A stretch of DNA of 64,000 bases, from contig CAZBPM010000009.1 in NCBI GenBank assembly GCA_964493785.1, positions 62,001 through 126,000 on the forward strand, in the 5' to 3' direction. The notes below the pieces were generated by a model. The model worked only from the letters and a program-made list of their open reading frames with translations. It did no database searches and was not told the DNA's origin. A program made the translations under genes and the position numbers. The DNA comes from Hyphomicrobium_A sp964493785. Its GTDB lineage: Bacteria > Pseudomonadota > Alphaproteobacteria > Rhizobiales > Hyphomicrobiaceae. Below, one piece after another: positions 17,536 through 25,584 of this stretch. The first letter of the stretch is position 1, and the number at the start of each line of letters is the position of its first letter.

Positions 17536-18945
17536 CTAGGCTCGCCGTGAGCAGCGCCCGGGCTCCGGAACCGCGATTGGTGACGGTCGAAGACCACCCA
17601 CACCGCTGGCTCGTCCCGCTAAGCGCGATAGCTCGCTCGCAGCATCCATTTGCACCGCCTCCGAAGCGGCGGGGCCTTCCGTGTCCTCGCTATCGGTCAT
17701 GCGAGCCTTCGCGGCATGTTTGCGTGCGACCGTCACGGCGTGCGCTGCAAGCTGCGAATAGACCACGTTCGCGGAATAGCTCGCATTGAAGCAGGCAACG
17801 CGCTGGAGGCGACCGTTGCGAACCGCGTCGCTGTTGATTGCTTCGAGAATGCCGGCGGCAAAATCATCTGCGCTGCGGCTCGGGATTACCCGCCCGGCAT
17901 TCGTCTGGCGGTAGAAATCGGCCAGTTCGCCCGTCGGCGTCGCAAGCTGGTAGGTACCGTAGGCCAGATATTCGAATGCCTTGTTCGGCAGGCCCTGCGG
18001 CGCACCGAGGCTGTAAGGGAGCAGGCCGATGTCCGCGCGCCGCAGCAAGATCGCGATCTGGTGGGCGTTGAGCCAACCCGGCATCAGCACGTTGGGCGCA
18101 TCGGCATACTTCGACAGGAGATGGCTCGACTGCTCCCCGTTGCCCGCAATCACGAAGCGGATGTCGGAGTGCTGCACCAGCCGCTTGGCGCTCTCGAACA
18201 CCAGCTTCAGGTCGTAGGTGTGCCCCCAAGAGCCGACGAAGGCCACGATGCGCGCGCCGCTCTCAACGCCGATGTGCCGCATCAGCGCTGCGCTTGCCTC
18301 ATTCGTCGCTTCCGGAACGGGCTCGTAGCCCAGCGGAATGATGCAGTCGTCGGCGCTTTCGGCTCGCCGGCCCTTCTTGCGTCCCCACTCCAGGTAGCCG
18401 GCAGATATTCCGACGAGCGATGTGGTGTTCCGGCACGCGAAGCCGACCTGCCGCTCATGCGCCCCAAGCCCCGCACGCACCAGCGGGCGCATCCACGCCG
18501 GAAAGAACGCGGCAAAGAACTCCGGCCACAGGTCGCGAATGGAAACGATGGTGGGGATATCGTGCGTCCGGCCGAACCTTACGACGCTCTCGGCAGTCTC
18601 TGTCGTCGGCACGTCGGTGATCAGTATGTCGGGCCGCTCGCCTGCGCTGGACGCGAAGCGTTCGAATTCGCGCGCAAACCTCCGGTTGTGGAGGACGCGC
18701 GCAAGCGAGATGTTCTTCGAGTAGCCTTTGCCTGGAAGTACGGTGATCACATAGTTGGGCGCGATCTCGATCTCTGACGCGGCTTCCCGCTGCCGCTTCT
18801 GATAGTGATCGAAGCTCGAGGTGATCCACCGCGTCTCATGCCCCAGTCGCGCCAACGTAGACGCAAGCATGCCCGCGCGCATGAGGCGTCGCTGACCCGG
18901 GTCGGTCGGGATCGGCTCGAGATCCTTGATGATCCAGATACGCAT
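17536..18945 (-). CDS. Glycosyltransferase family 4 (WbuB-like)
   Basis: I chose the ATG at 18945 (MRIWIIKDLEPIPTDPGQRR) since CAGGAAT lies just upstream and this is the typical start of WbuB-like GT4 enzymes; the frame from 19110 is longer without similarity. Rossmann halves: the N-terminal acceptor domain with GHETRWITSSFDHYQK and LRDLWPEF-like SIRDLWPEFFAAFF, and the C-terminal donor domain with FVGSWGHTYDL, FVIAGNGEQS and the family signature GLPNKAFEYLAYGTY. About 470 residues, with a low-complexity tail rich in Ala/Ser after residue 430. It adds a sugar from a nucleotide donor to a lipid-linked acceptor in the cytoplasm. Confidence 0.9.
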   Translation of the reverse strand: MRIWIIKDLEPIPTDPGQRRLMRAGMLASTLARLGHETRWITSSFDHYQKRQREAASEIEIAPNYVITVLPGKGYSKNISLARVLHNRRFAREFERFASSAGERPDILITDVPTTETAESVVRFGRTHDIPTIVSIRDLWPEFFAAFFPAWMRPLVRAGLGAHERQVGFACRNTTSLVGISAGYLEWGRKKGRRAESADDCIIPLGYEPVPEATNEASAALMRHIGVESGARIVAFVGSWGHTYDLKLVFESAKRLVQHSDIRFVIAGNGEQSSHLLSKYADAPNVLMPGWLNAHQIAILLRRADIGLLPYSLGAPQGLPNKAFEYLAYGTYQLATPTGELADFYRQTNAGRVIPSRSADDFAAGILEAINSDAVRNGRLQRVACFNASYSANVVYSQLAAHAVTVARKHAAKARMTDSEDTEGPAASEAVQMDAASELSRLAGRASGVGGLRPSPIAVPEPGRCSRRA

Positions 18946-19345
18946 TCGATTCCTGGGCTTCGGCTGCCGATCGGGAGCCCTCAAATCAGTTCGGCGGTTG
19001 TCACCCCCGCAGTGTCCGTTTCGCTCCGTCCCTGATCGCAGAGCGTGCTTAGGCGAGAAGTGTGCGGGGGTAAACCCTTGGCCGCAATGCTTGCGCGCCG
19101 ATATGAACACTATAATCTCGCTACGACGTCGCAGGTACGCACAGGGGGTGCGTGAACATTTTCTGTCGGCTTATTTCTGTTTGCGGTTGAAAGCGCTTTG
19201 CTGCCACAGCGGCCGGGATTGTCCGGTCGGCAGCCTCAAATGTATAAGACGCAAGATGACCGTGCTTCGGGCCAAGTGAGCGGCTGAATTGGCAGTCCGC
19301 CGCCGCTGCGCATATTGTTTGAACTGAGTGGAAGCACTTAATCCC
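18946..19345. other. Divergent intergenic region with promoter-like elements
   Basis: No gene visible. It separates the GT4 gene (minus) from the GT25 gene (plus). A perfect plus-strand -10 hexamer TATAAT lies at 19111-19116, without a good -35 at 16-18 bases. A hairpin repeat follows (ACGCAC / GTGCGT, 19137-19153), and would leave a leader of over 200 bases before the GT25 start. Function is unproven. Confidence 0.4.
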
Positions 19346-20065
19346 ATGCATGTTTTTGTCATAAATCTCGCCGGTGCTGCTGACCGCCTGGCTTACATGT
19401 CCGAGCAGCTGGGCGGCCAGTTCGAGCGCATCGAGGCCGTTCGAGGCTTGGCGGTGCCGGAGCGATTCGCACCGAACTTCGCCGGCAAGACACCGCTGCT
19501 TCCCGGTGAGGTCGGCTGCTACAGCAGTCATCTCCTCGCCGCCGAGACCGTTCTGGCGCGCGGCTTGCCTTACGCGGTCATTCTCGAGGACGACGTCGAC
19601 CTTGCAGACGGGTTTCGCGAGATCGTGTCCGCCGGCCTCGAGAAGATATCGGGTGGGTGGGACGTCATCAGTCTGTCCGGCGCGAAGCAGCGGCCGCATT
19701 GCCGGCTCCTGGATCTCGGCGGCGGCAGCTCCCTCGTGCGCTATCTACATTTCCCAAAGACGACGGCAGCGTACGTGATCAGCCAGTCCGGCTGCCGAAA
19801 GCTGCTCAGGCAGCGCAACCGCACGCGGCCGGTCGACGTCGACATCCGCTACGGCTGGGAGATGGAGCTTGAGGGTTACGGCATCTATCCACCGCCGGCT
19901 ACGCAGAACAAGGAATTCGGATCCTCGATTCCGAAATCCAAGAAGCAACGCTTCTATTGGCGCGCCAACCCCGTCGGATATCTGATGGGGCGCATCGACA
20001 GCGTCCGCCGCATGGGCGTCGGCAACCTGATCCGCGCCTATATCGAGGAAGCACGGCCGCACTGA
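19346..20065 (+). CDS. Glycosyltransferase family 25 (LOS/LPS type)
   Basis: I chose the ATG at 19346 because MHVFVINLAGAADRL is the standard GT25 start; a GTG at 19328 would add six residues. Motifs: INLAGAADRLAYM, EVGCYSSHLLAAETVLARGLPYAVILEDDVDL with the acidic EDD metal/nucleotide site, GWDVISLSGAK and KTTAAYVISQSG. Length 239 residues fits the family. GT25 enzymes add galactose or related sugars to lipopolysaccharide or similar glycans. It closes the main glycan locus; its stop is 20 bases from the convergent FAD-oxidoreductase stop. Confidence 0.92.
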   Translation: MHVFVINLAGAADRLAYMSEQLGGQFERIEAVRGLAVPERFAPNFAGKTPLLPGEVGCYSSHLLAAETVLARGLPYAVILEDDVDLADGFREIVSAGLEKISGGWDVISLSGAKQRPHCRLLDLGGGSSLVRYLHFPKTTAAYVISQSGCRKLLRQRNRTRPVDVDIRYGWEMELEGYGIYPPPATQNKEFGSSIPKSKKQRFYWRANPVGYLMGRIDSVRRMGVGNLIRAYIEEARPH

Positions 20066-20085
20066 AGCGGCCTGCCTGGCCATCG

Positions 20086-21201
20086 TCAGCCTTCGAGCAT
20101 CGCCGCGACATGCTCGCCGATCGCCAGCGACGACGTTAGCCCCGGGCTCTCGATCCCATAGAGCGCAACCAGCCCGCTGACGCCGTGCTCGCTTGCCCCA
20201 TGAATGGCAAAGTCCGCAGCCGGCTCGCCTTCGCGATAGAGTTTCGGACGCACGCCGACACTGTCGGCATGTAGCGCATCTGCCGGAAGTCCCGGCCAAT
20301 AGCGACGTATCTCGTTCTCGAACCTCGCCCGCCGCCGCCCGTCGTCGTCGTCGAATTGGTAGTCGGAGCGGCCATCCCATTCGATGTCGGGCCCGAAGCG
20401 TGCACGGCCGGAAACATCGAGCGTCAGGTGCACGCCGAGCCATGCGCCTAACGGCATAGGATAGATGAGATGCCGGAACGGCGCCGGGCGGTGCAGCGCG
20501 AAATAGTGGCCCCTTGCTAGATACGTCGTCGGAACCGCGTACCCCGCGCGATACTCCAACAGGCTACCGAGCGCCGTCGCACCGATGCCGCCCGCCAGCA
20601 CCAGTCGACGGCAAGTGAGTGTGCTTGGCTCTCCGCGGCTCGAAGTCTCGACCACGAAGCCTCCCGCCGAATGAGAAAGCCCCGTAACCGCGGTATCGAA
20701 GATCACCTGGCCACCGTGATTGGCAAGATGGCCTTCGAGTGCCTGTATCAGCCCGTGACTGTCGATGATGCCGGTCGACGGCGACAGACATGCGCCCACA
20801 CACGCCAGAGCTGGTTCCAGCGCCCGAGCTTCGTCCGCCGTCAGCAGCCGCAGGTCGGACACGCCGCTGCGGGCGGCATTGTCGGCAACGGCCGCCAGTC
20901 GCGGCAGCTCCGCTTCCGTGGCTGCAACGATAAGCTTGCCGCAGCGCCGGTGCGCAATGCCGTTCTCCGCGCAGAAGCCATACAGCATCTCTTTGCCACG
21001 CACGCACAGCTGAGCGCGCAGACTGCCCGGCGGATAGTAGAGCCCGGCATGTATCACTTCGGAATTGTGCGAGCTGGTCTCGGTGCCGGCGAGGCGATGC
21101 CGCTCGAGCACCACGACCTCCTGGCCCGTGGCCGCCAGCGCACGCGCAATGGCGAGGCCGACCACGCCCGCCCCAACCACCACTGTCTCGATATCCGTCA
21201 T
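20086..21201 (-). CDS. FAD-dependent oxidoreductase, L-2-hydroxyglutarate oxidase-like (DAO family)
   Basis: 371 residues starting MTDIETVVVGAGVVGLAIAR, with the GxGxxG dinucleotide-binding motif and the Glu of VVVLERHRLAGTETSSHNSEVIHAGLYY, which is the signature region of LhgO-type enzymes (family member length 370-400). ADEARALEPALACVGACLSPSTGIIDSHGL and the C-terminal FAD contact GIESPGLTSSLAIGEHVA fit the same family. The likely reaction is oxidation of an L-2-hydroxy acid to the 2-oxo acid with electrons passed to a quinone or to oxygen; the exact substrate is an inference from family similarity. Confidence 0.88.
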   Translation of the reverse strand: MTDIETVVVGAGVVGLAIARALAATGQEVVVLERHRLAGTETSSHNSEVIHAGLYYPPGSLRAQLCVRGKEMLYGFCAENGIAHRRCGKLIVAATEAELPRLAAVADNAARSGVSDLRLLTADEARALEPALACVGACLSPSTGIIDSHGLIQALEGHLANHGGQVIFDTAVTGLSHSAGGFVVETSSRGEPSTLTCRRLVLAGGIGATALGSLLEYRAGYAVPTTYLARGHYFALHRPAPFRHLIYPMPLGAWLGVHLTLDVSGRARFGPDIEWDGRSDYQFDDDDGRRRARFENEIRRYWPGLPADALHADSVGVRPKLYREGEPAADFAIHGASEHGVSGLVALYGIESPGLTSSLAIGEHVAAMLEG

Positions 21202-21268
21202 AGGTAGTCCCAGGCGACAGCGGAACCTATCAGCGCGCTGTCGCCGGGACCAGCCTATGAAGACGCGA

Positions 21269-22378
21269 TCACAGAGCGGGGTAGTCCGTGTAGCCGTGCT
21301 CCTCGCCCGCGTAGAACGTGTTGGGATCCGCCGGCGTCAGTGCCGCGCCCGAACGCAAGCGCTCGACGAGATCGGGATTGGAAATGAATGGGCGGCCGAA
21401 GCAGATGAGATCCGCCAGGTTCTTGGCCCGGGCCTCGAGAGCGAGCTCCAGCGTGTAGTTGTTGTTGGCCATGTACAGCCCGTTGAACGCGCGCCGCAGC
21501 TTCTGCGGATCAAACCCGCCCGCCGGTTTGCGCTCGCCGCCCGTGACGCCTTCGATCACATGGATGTAGGAGAGATTGTAAGGGTTGATCTGCTCGACCA
21601 GCGAAAGATACACAGGCTCCGGGTTTGAATCGCCGATGTCGGCGAACGTGGTCAGCGGAGCAAGGCGTATCCCTACGCGGTCACCGCCCCACACCTTCGT
21701 CACCGCATCAACCACCTCGACGACGATCCGCGTCCTGTTCTCGATCGACCCACCGTAGCGATCAGTGCGCTTGTTGGTCTTGTCGGAAAGGAACTGCTGC
21801 AGCAGGTAGCCGTTCGCCGCGTGAATCTCTACGCCGTCGAAACCTGCCTCGAGCGCATTCTTGGCCGCGCGCTCATAGTCGGCGACTATGCCCGGAATCT
21901 CGTCCGTTTCCAGCGCCCGCGGCGTCACCATCTCCTTGAAGCCCTCGTGGGTGTAGGCCTTCTGGTTTTCCGGACGCACCGCGCTCGGCGCAACCGGCAG
22001 CGCTCCGCCGGGCTGCAGGTCGGGATGTGAGACGCGCCCGACGTGCCAGAGCTGCAGGAAGATCCGTCCGCCCTTGTCATGAACCGCCTTGGTGGTCAGC
22101 TTCCAGCCTTCGACCTGCTCTCGCGACCAGATGCCCGGCGTCCGGATATAGCCCTTGCCCTGAGCCGAGATGTTCGTTGCTTCGGAAATGATGAGACCCG
22201 CGGAGGAACGCTGCCCGTAGTACGTCGCCTGGATCTGTCCGGGAATTCCCGCGTCGTCCGCGCGGGACCGCGTCAACGGCGCCATGACGATGCGGTTTGC
22301 GAGTTTGTAGGGGCCAAGCTCGACCGGATCGAACAGGTCGGTTTTGACGGGTAGGGCAGCGGCGGCGGATTGCGGCAT
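21269..22378 (-). CDS. Old Yellow Enzyme-type alkene reductase (NADH:flavin oxidoreductase, NemA-like)
   Basis: I chose the ATG at 22378 (MPQSAAAALPVKTDLFDPV) because GGAGG sits just upstream, inside an earlier in-frame ATGGAGGACGCC. The product is 369 residues, normal for class I OYE. It shows RIVMAPLTRSRA, the substrate-binding pair in FLQLWHVGRVSH, the family motif VEIHAANGYLLQQFLSD, TDRYGGSIENR and a terminal FGRPFISNPDL that binds FMN phosphate. It reduces activated C=C bonds of enals, enones, maleimides or nitroesters. A perfect palindrome lies 12-27 bases upstream of the start, a strong sign of repressor control. Confidence 0.95.
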   Translation of the reverse strand: MPQSAAAALPVKTDLFDPVELGPYKLANRIVMAPLTRSRADDAGIPGQIQATYYGQRSSAGLIISEATNISAQGKGYIRTPGIWSREQVEGWKLTTKAVHDKGGRIFLQLWHVGRVSHPDLQPGGALPVAPSAVRPENQKAYTHEGFKEMVTPRALETDEIPGIVADYERAAKNALEAGFDGVEIHAANGYLLQQFLSDKTNKRTDRYGGSIENRTRIVVEVVDAVTKVWGGDRVGIRLAPLTTFADIGDSNPEPVYLSLVEQINPYNLSYIHVIEGVTGGERKPAGGFDPQKLRRAFNGLYMANNNYTLELALEARAKNLADLICFGRPFISNPDLVERLRSGAALTPADPNTFYAGEEHGYTDYPAL

Positions 22379-22389
22379 GGCGTCCTCCA

Positions 22390-22405
22390 TTAGATGGCCA
22401 TCTAA
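22390..22405. promoter_or_regulatory. Perfect 16-bp palindrome, likely repressor operator of the alkene reductase gene
   Basis: TTAGATGGCCATCTAA is fully self-complementary and lies between the alkene reductase start (22378) and its upstream region. The core TAGA-N6-TCTA has the same layout as the TAGACC-N4-GGTCTA box known for E. coli NemR, which controls nemA. No TetR-family gene is in the window, so the regulator would act in trans. Confidence 0.7.
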
Positions 22406-22471
22406 CCATGTATGCACCGCCTCTGGGGCTGACAAGGCGACCGCGTCGCAATGGCCCTGCCCAAACGCAAA

Positions 22472-22495
22472 GAGGCCGCCCAAAAGGGCGGCCTC
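22472..22495 (-). terminator. Rho-independent terminator after the 25-codon ORF
   Basis: A perfect 10-bp inverted repeat (GAGGCCGCCC / GGGCGGCCTC) with a four-base loop. Read on the minus strand the loop is TTTT and the stem is followed by TTTGCGTTTG, so it ends a transcript coming from higher coordinates. It lies 48 bases beyond the stop of the mini-ORF at 22544. Confidence 0.8.
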
Positions 22496-22543
22496 CGTGA
22501 GACTTCGGCGGCGGAATGCAGCGATTGCTGCGCCGCTGATGCG

Positions 22544-22621
22544 TCAGGTGATAACCGGAGGACAATCCGGCCAGAACCCGAGCGACCGCGACATCGCCGT
22601 CCTCAAGATCCCACTCGACAT
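22544..22621 (-). CDS. 25-aa mini-ORF with an extreme Shine-Dalgarno sequence
   Basis: An ATG at 22621 opens a short frame (MSSGILRTAM..., ending SLGFWPDCPPVIT). Directly upstream (22623-22635, minus strand) is AAGGAGGTGATCC, which pairs over 13 consecutive bases with the standard 3' end of bacterial 16S rRNA; spacing from GGAGG to the ATG is optimal. A rho-independent terminator follows 48 bases after the stop. The peptide is basic and hydrophobic in its first half and ends in a Trp-Pro-Asp-Cys-Pro-Pro motif. I recognise no family with certainty. It may be a real micro-protein, a leader peptide, or part of a small RNA that binds ribosomes. Confidence 0.55.
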   Translation of the reverse strand: MSSGILRTAMSRSLGFWPDCPPVIT

Positions 22622-22767
22622 CGGATCACCTCCTTCCGTTTGTTGAACCTGAAGGCAGCCTGCCATGATTTTTGGGACCTGAAAAGTTAAGTTATGGAAA
22701 GGCTGGAGTTGGCGATCCGTTGATGACCGGATCGTTCTGCACGCCGAGGTAGAGACGTGTTCGGGCG

Positions 22768-23355
22768 TCAATAGCGCCACGGACGCGTCGCTCGGAGCCA
22801 GTCCGAAAGCTCGTGCCATGGCGCCAGATTCCAATAGCGTCTCGCCGCCGCCGACGGCGACGTCAGCACGAACACCTCGCAGAAATCGCTCTCGCGGCGC
22901 ACCTGCTTCCCGTAGCGAATGCGATCCGTACGCCGGCGCAACCATAGGCTCGCCGCCTTCTTGCCCGTGAACGCGATGGCGCGCGGCGTGTGCAGCCGCA
23001 TCTTCGAGGTGAAGGCGGCCAAATCTTCGCGCGTGACGGCGACCTCGTGATCCATGCCGCAGCCTGACTTCGACAGGTCGGTGAAGCCGATGCCCAGGTT
23101 CTGCAGTTTGCTGAAATCGTGCGGCGTGAAGCGGCGCGGTGTCAGTTCGATCGTCCGCAGTGTCGGCCAGAAGAGATTTCCGCCATGCGCGTAATAGATG
23201 CCGGCGTCGGCTGAGCGCCTTCCCGCGGCAGTCCCGACAAAAACCACGTCGAGGTTGTCCCGCAGCACGTCGGGAAGTCGATGCGCTTCCTCTGTCTCGC
23301 GGGCCGGAGCCGGCGAGGGTGCTTGAGGAACATGGACCTCGATGTCTAAGTCCAT
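22768..23355 (-). CDS. Uracil-DNA glycosylase superfamily protein (Mug/TDG-like)
   Basis: 195 residues. After a proline-rich N-terminus comes LDVVFVGTAAGRRSA followed by YYAHGGNLFWPTL, which aligns with the GINPG...HPANRFW active-site region of Mug-type mismatch glycosylases. LQNLGIGFTDLSKSGCGMDHEV matches the next conserved block, and FVLTSPSAAARRYWN the C-terminal DNA-intercalation motif. In place of the Mug GINPG sequence it has GTAAG, so the base specificity may differ. It would excise damaged or mismatched bases in base-excision repair. Stand-alone minus-strand gene upstream of the mini-ORF. Confidence 0.8.
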   Translation of the reverse strand: MDLDIEVHVPQAPSPAPARETEEAHRLPDVLRDNLDVVFVGTAAGRRSADAGIYYAHGGNLFWPTLRTIELTPRRFTPHDFSKLQNLGIGFTDLSKSGCGMDHEVAVTREDLAAFTSKMRLHTPRAIAFTGKKAASLWLRRRTDRIRYGKQVRRESDFCEVFVLTSPSAAARRYWNLAPWHELSDWLRATRPWRY

Positions 23356-23675
23356 TTGTCGACCGTTACCGAATCAGCAGTTCAATCCACCTTGAAGGCT
23401 GTGGTGCGCCTGCGTCCGCCGCAAATGAATTCTTATGGAAATCCACGCGTTGGGCGCCAAGGCGTTGCTCTGCCGCCTGCTTCGCCGGCAATGACGAACG
23501 CCAGTCTGTTGCGTGTGAACGGCTCTGCATGGCTGACGTAGCGCAACGGCGCTCCCCAGTCGTCTTCCCCTGACGACCGATCTTCCGCTTGAGCAGACGC
23601 TGCGAATCACTGCGCATACACCTTGAGCCGTGAATGGCCCAGCCGGTGCCTGCCGCGCTGATGAGGGAACGAAAG

Positions 23676-24521
23676 ATGCGATGGGTAAGGCGACTTGTCA
23701 GGGACTGTGTAGCCTCAGTTCTTGGTATTCGATCTTACGTTGAGATCTGGTGGACGCCCGAGCTGCCGCTCCTCTACATAAACAATCCCAAGTGCGGCTG
23801 CTCTACCGTCAAGAACAGCCTCAAGCAGGCGCAGGCCGCGCGGTTCCGCAATCAGGGTCTGCGCGATTTCATGGTGCATCGGGATCCGCACGTTCCCGAC
23901 GACTGCTTGCAGAGGCACGGCGTCGGCCAAATCTTCCGGGACAATAATCGGCTCGTCTTATCGTGTGTGCGCAATCCGTACACGCGGGCTCTGTCCGCCT
24001 ATCTTGATAAGGTCGCATCTGGAGACATAGCCCAATATCGGGAGTTGAAAGGGCGAAGGCCGGCTAGCTTCGAAGAGTTCCTCAGCGTGGTGGCTGGGGC
24101 CGGATCCGCACTCGATCCGCACTTTGCCCGGCAATGCGTGAACCTCGATCTGCCCAACGTGAAATACGACGCGATTTTCTACCTTGAGAACATCGCATGC
24201 CTGCAGGCGTCGCTGAGGCGTCTGTTCGGTGACTTCGCGATCGAGACGTTTGCTCCGCACTCGCGCAGTGCCCATCAAAAGGTGCAGGACTTCTATACGC
24301 CGCGCGCCGCGGAGCTCGTGCAAGACATATACGCCGATGATTTCGCCCGCTTCGGGTACAGTCGTGATCTGGATCATATAATGGATGCCCCCGGCGCTTG
24401 CTGGACGAGGCAAGGAATTGTGCCGCGCGACGAGCACGCCGATCTAACCGCGAGCGACGGCATTGCGAGTTTGATGCCGACGCTGCGCTTTCAGCGACTG
24501 GTCGAGGCGAGACTGATCTAG
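23676..24521 (+). CDS. Sulfotransferase family 2 (carbohydrate sulfotransferase-like)
   Basis: I chose the ATG at 23676 because GAGGGA lies seven bases upstream; an ATG at 23634 in the same frame is possible. The PAPS 5'-phosphosulfate loop is LYINNPKCGCSTVKNSL and the 3'-phosphate site is LSCVRNPYTRALSAY, both complete as in the Sulfotransfer_2 family (Golgi-type carbohydrate sulfotransferases and bacterial relatives). The middle holds VKYDAIFYLENI, and the C-terminus the DIYADDFARFGY helix common to the family. It probably sulfates a sugar of the surface glycan made by the locus at 10-20 kb, although unrelated genes lie between. Confidence 0.85.
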   Translation: MRWVRRLVRDCVASVLGIRSYVEIWWTPELPLLYINNPKCGCSTVKNSLKQAQAARFRNQGLRDFMVHRDPHVPDDCLQRHGVGQIFRDNNRLVLSCVRNPYTRALSAYLDKVASGDIAQYRELKGRRPASFEEFLSVVAGAGSALDPHFARQCVNLDLPNVKYDAIFYLENIACLQASLRRLFGDFAIETFAPHSRSAHQKVQDFYTPRAAELVQDIYADDFARFGYSRDLDHIMDAPGACWTRQGIVPRDEHADLTASDGIASLMPTLRFQRLVEARLI

Positions 24522-24548
24522 CGCGCCGAGCGTGCGATCAACGGCAGA

Positions 24549-24818
24549 TCACGTCGGTTCACCGATGACGACCTCATCCACGTAACACCACTTCCAATCC
24601 TCGCCTGGCTCGAACGAGCGCACGATCGGATGCTCCGTGCGATGGAAGTGCTTGGTCGCGTGCTTGTAGCGCGAGGAATCGCAACAGCCGACGTGCCCGC
24701 ACGTGAGGCACAGTCGCAGGTGCACCCACTCGGCGCCCATCTTCAGGCACTCCTCGCACCCATCAGTGCGTGGCGTCACATCGCGGATCTGATCGAGATG
24801 CGTGCACTCCTGCGCCAT
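24549..24818 (-). CDS. Small UBP-type zinc-finger protein
   Basis: 89 residues made of almost nothing but a zf-UBP domain: ECTH, DGCEECLKMGAEWVHLRLCLTCGHVGCCDSSRYKHATKHFHRTEHP gives the complete Cys/His zinc ligand set. The Trp and the HP-x-VRSFEPGEDWKWCYVD end match the eukaryotic ubiquitin-binding family; bacterial members lack ubiquitin and their ligand is unknown. It lies 13 bases downstream of the SYLF gene on the same strand, so the two are probably co-transcribed. Confidence 0.9.
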   Translation of the reverse strand: MAQECTHLDQIRDVTPRTDGCEECLKMGAEWVHLRLCLTCGHVGCCDSSRYKHATKHFHRTEHPIVRSFEPGEDWKWCYVDEVVIGEPT

Positions 24819-24831
24819 GTCGGGCCTCGGC

Positions 24832-25380
24832 CTACCGCGGATTGATGCGCGTGATCTTGGTGCCTTCCAGCGTCAGATTATACATGAGGCCCTTGGGATC
24901 GAGAATGAACCCGACAACGGGGCTCGTGATCTTGTTCGTGTCGATCGAACCGCCCACGCCGACCGTAACGATCGCCACCGACGCGTCCGCGCCGACCTTC
25001 CACCCGGCCGTGCGCCGGAACTGGTCGAGCGCCTCGGGGGTCATGAACATGATGATGACCGACCGCTCCTGAATGCCGAGCTGGAAGCCGATCGAAGCGG
25101 AGACCGTGTTGTAGTAATCGACGGTCCGCCCCCGAATGCGCAGGGCACCCTCGCCGTACTCGCCTCCGAAACCGAAACCTGCCTTCACCACGGACGGAAA
25201 CACGAGGATGCCGACCGACTTGTCGGCAAGCTCCCGCGCTCCCCGCACATTGTGGAAGAACCGGTCGAGCGTCGCGTCCACGCCGACATCGATGTCATAA
25301 GCGGAAGCCGCGCGGCTGGCCGACGTGCCGGCTAGCAAGCTCATGGCGATGAGGACAGCGCACAGCGCATTTCGGAACAT
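24832..25380 (-). CDS. Secreted SYLF-domain (Ysc84-like) lipid-binding protein
   Basis: I chose the ATG at 25380 because GAGGGA precedes it and a signal peptide follows (MFRNALCAVLIAMSLLAG...SRAASA). The mature part has the SYLF pattern: ELADKSVGILVFPSVVKAGFGFGGEYGEGAL, VDYYNTVSASIGFQLGIQ, RSVIIMFMTPEALDQF and GWKVGADASVAIVTVGVGG. Eukaryotic SYLF domains bind phosphoinositides; bacterial ones are periplasmic and their role is unclear. It is the first gene of a pair with the zf-UBP protein. Confidence 0.9.
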   Translation of the reverse strand: MFRNALCAVLIAMSLLAGTSASRAASAYDIDVGVDATLDRFFHNVRGARELADKSVGILVFPSVVKAGFGFGGEYGEGALRIRGRTVDYYNTVSASIGFQLGIQERSVIIMFMTPEALDQFRRTAGWKVGADASVAIVTVGVGGSIDTNKITSPVVGFILDPKGLMYNLTLEGTKITRINPR

Positions 25381-25584
25381 CGTTGTTTTCCCTCGGCTTC
25401 TTTTCAGACATCTTTGCTCGGTCTTTGCGGCCAAATTGGCACTGGCATCGGCGCCGACCACGCCAGCGCATGCCCCCCGCTTCACCCAGCCGGCATATTC
25501 ATGACGTCTATCATGGTCACCGGGCCGCTGCTATGTTCGCCCGGGGAATAGCATGACCGTAGCTGCCGCCATCGGGGGAAATCG

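Noticed and set aside
22619..22640. GGATCACCTCCTT on the plus strand as the 3' end of a 16S rRNA gene
   Set aside because: No other rRNA sequence is nearby. On the minus strand the same bases form a Shine-Dalgarno sequence at correct distance from an ATG.
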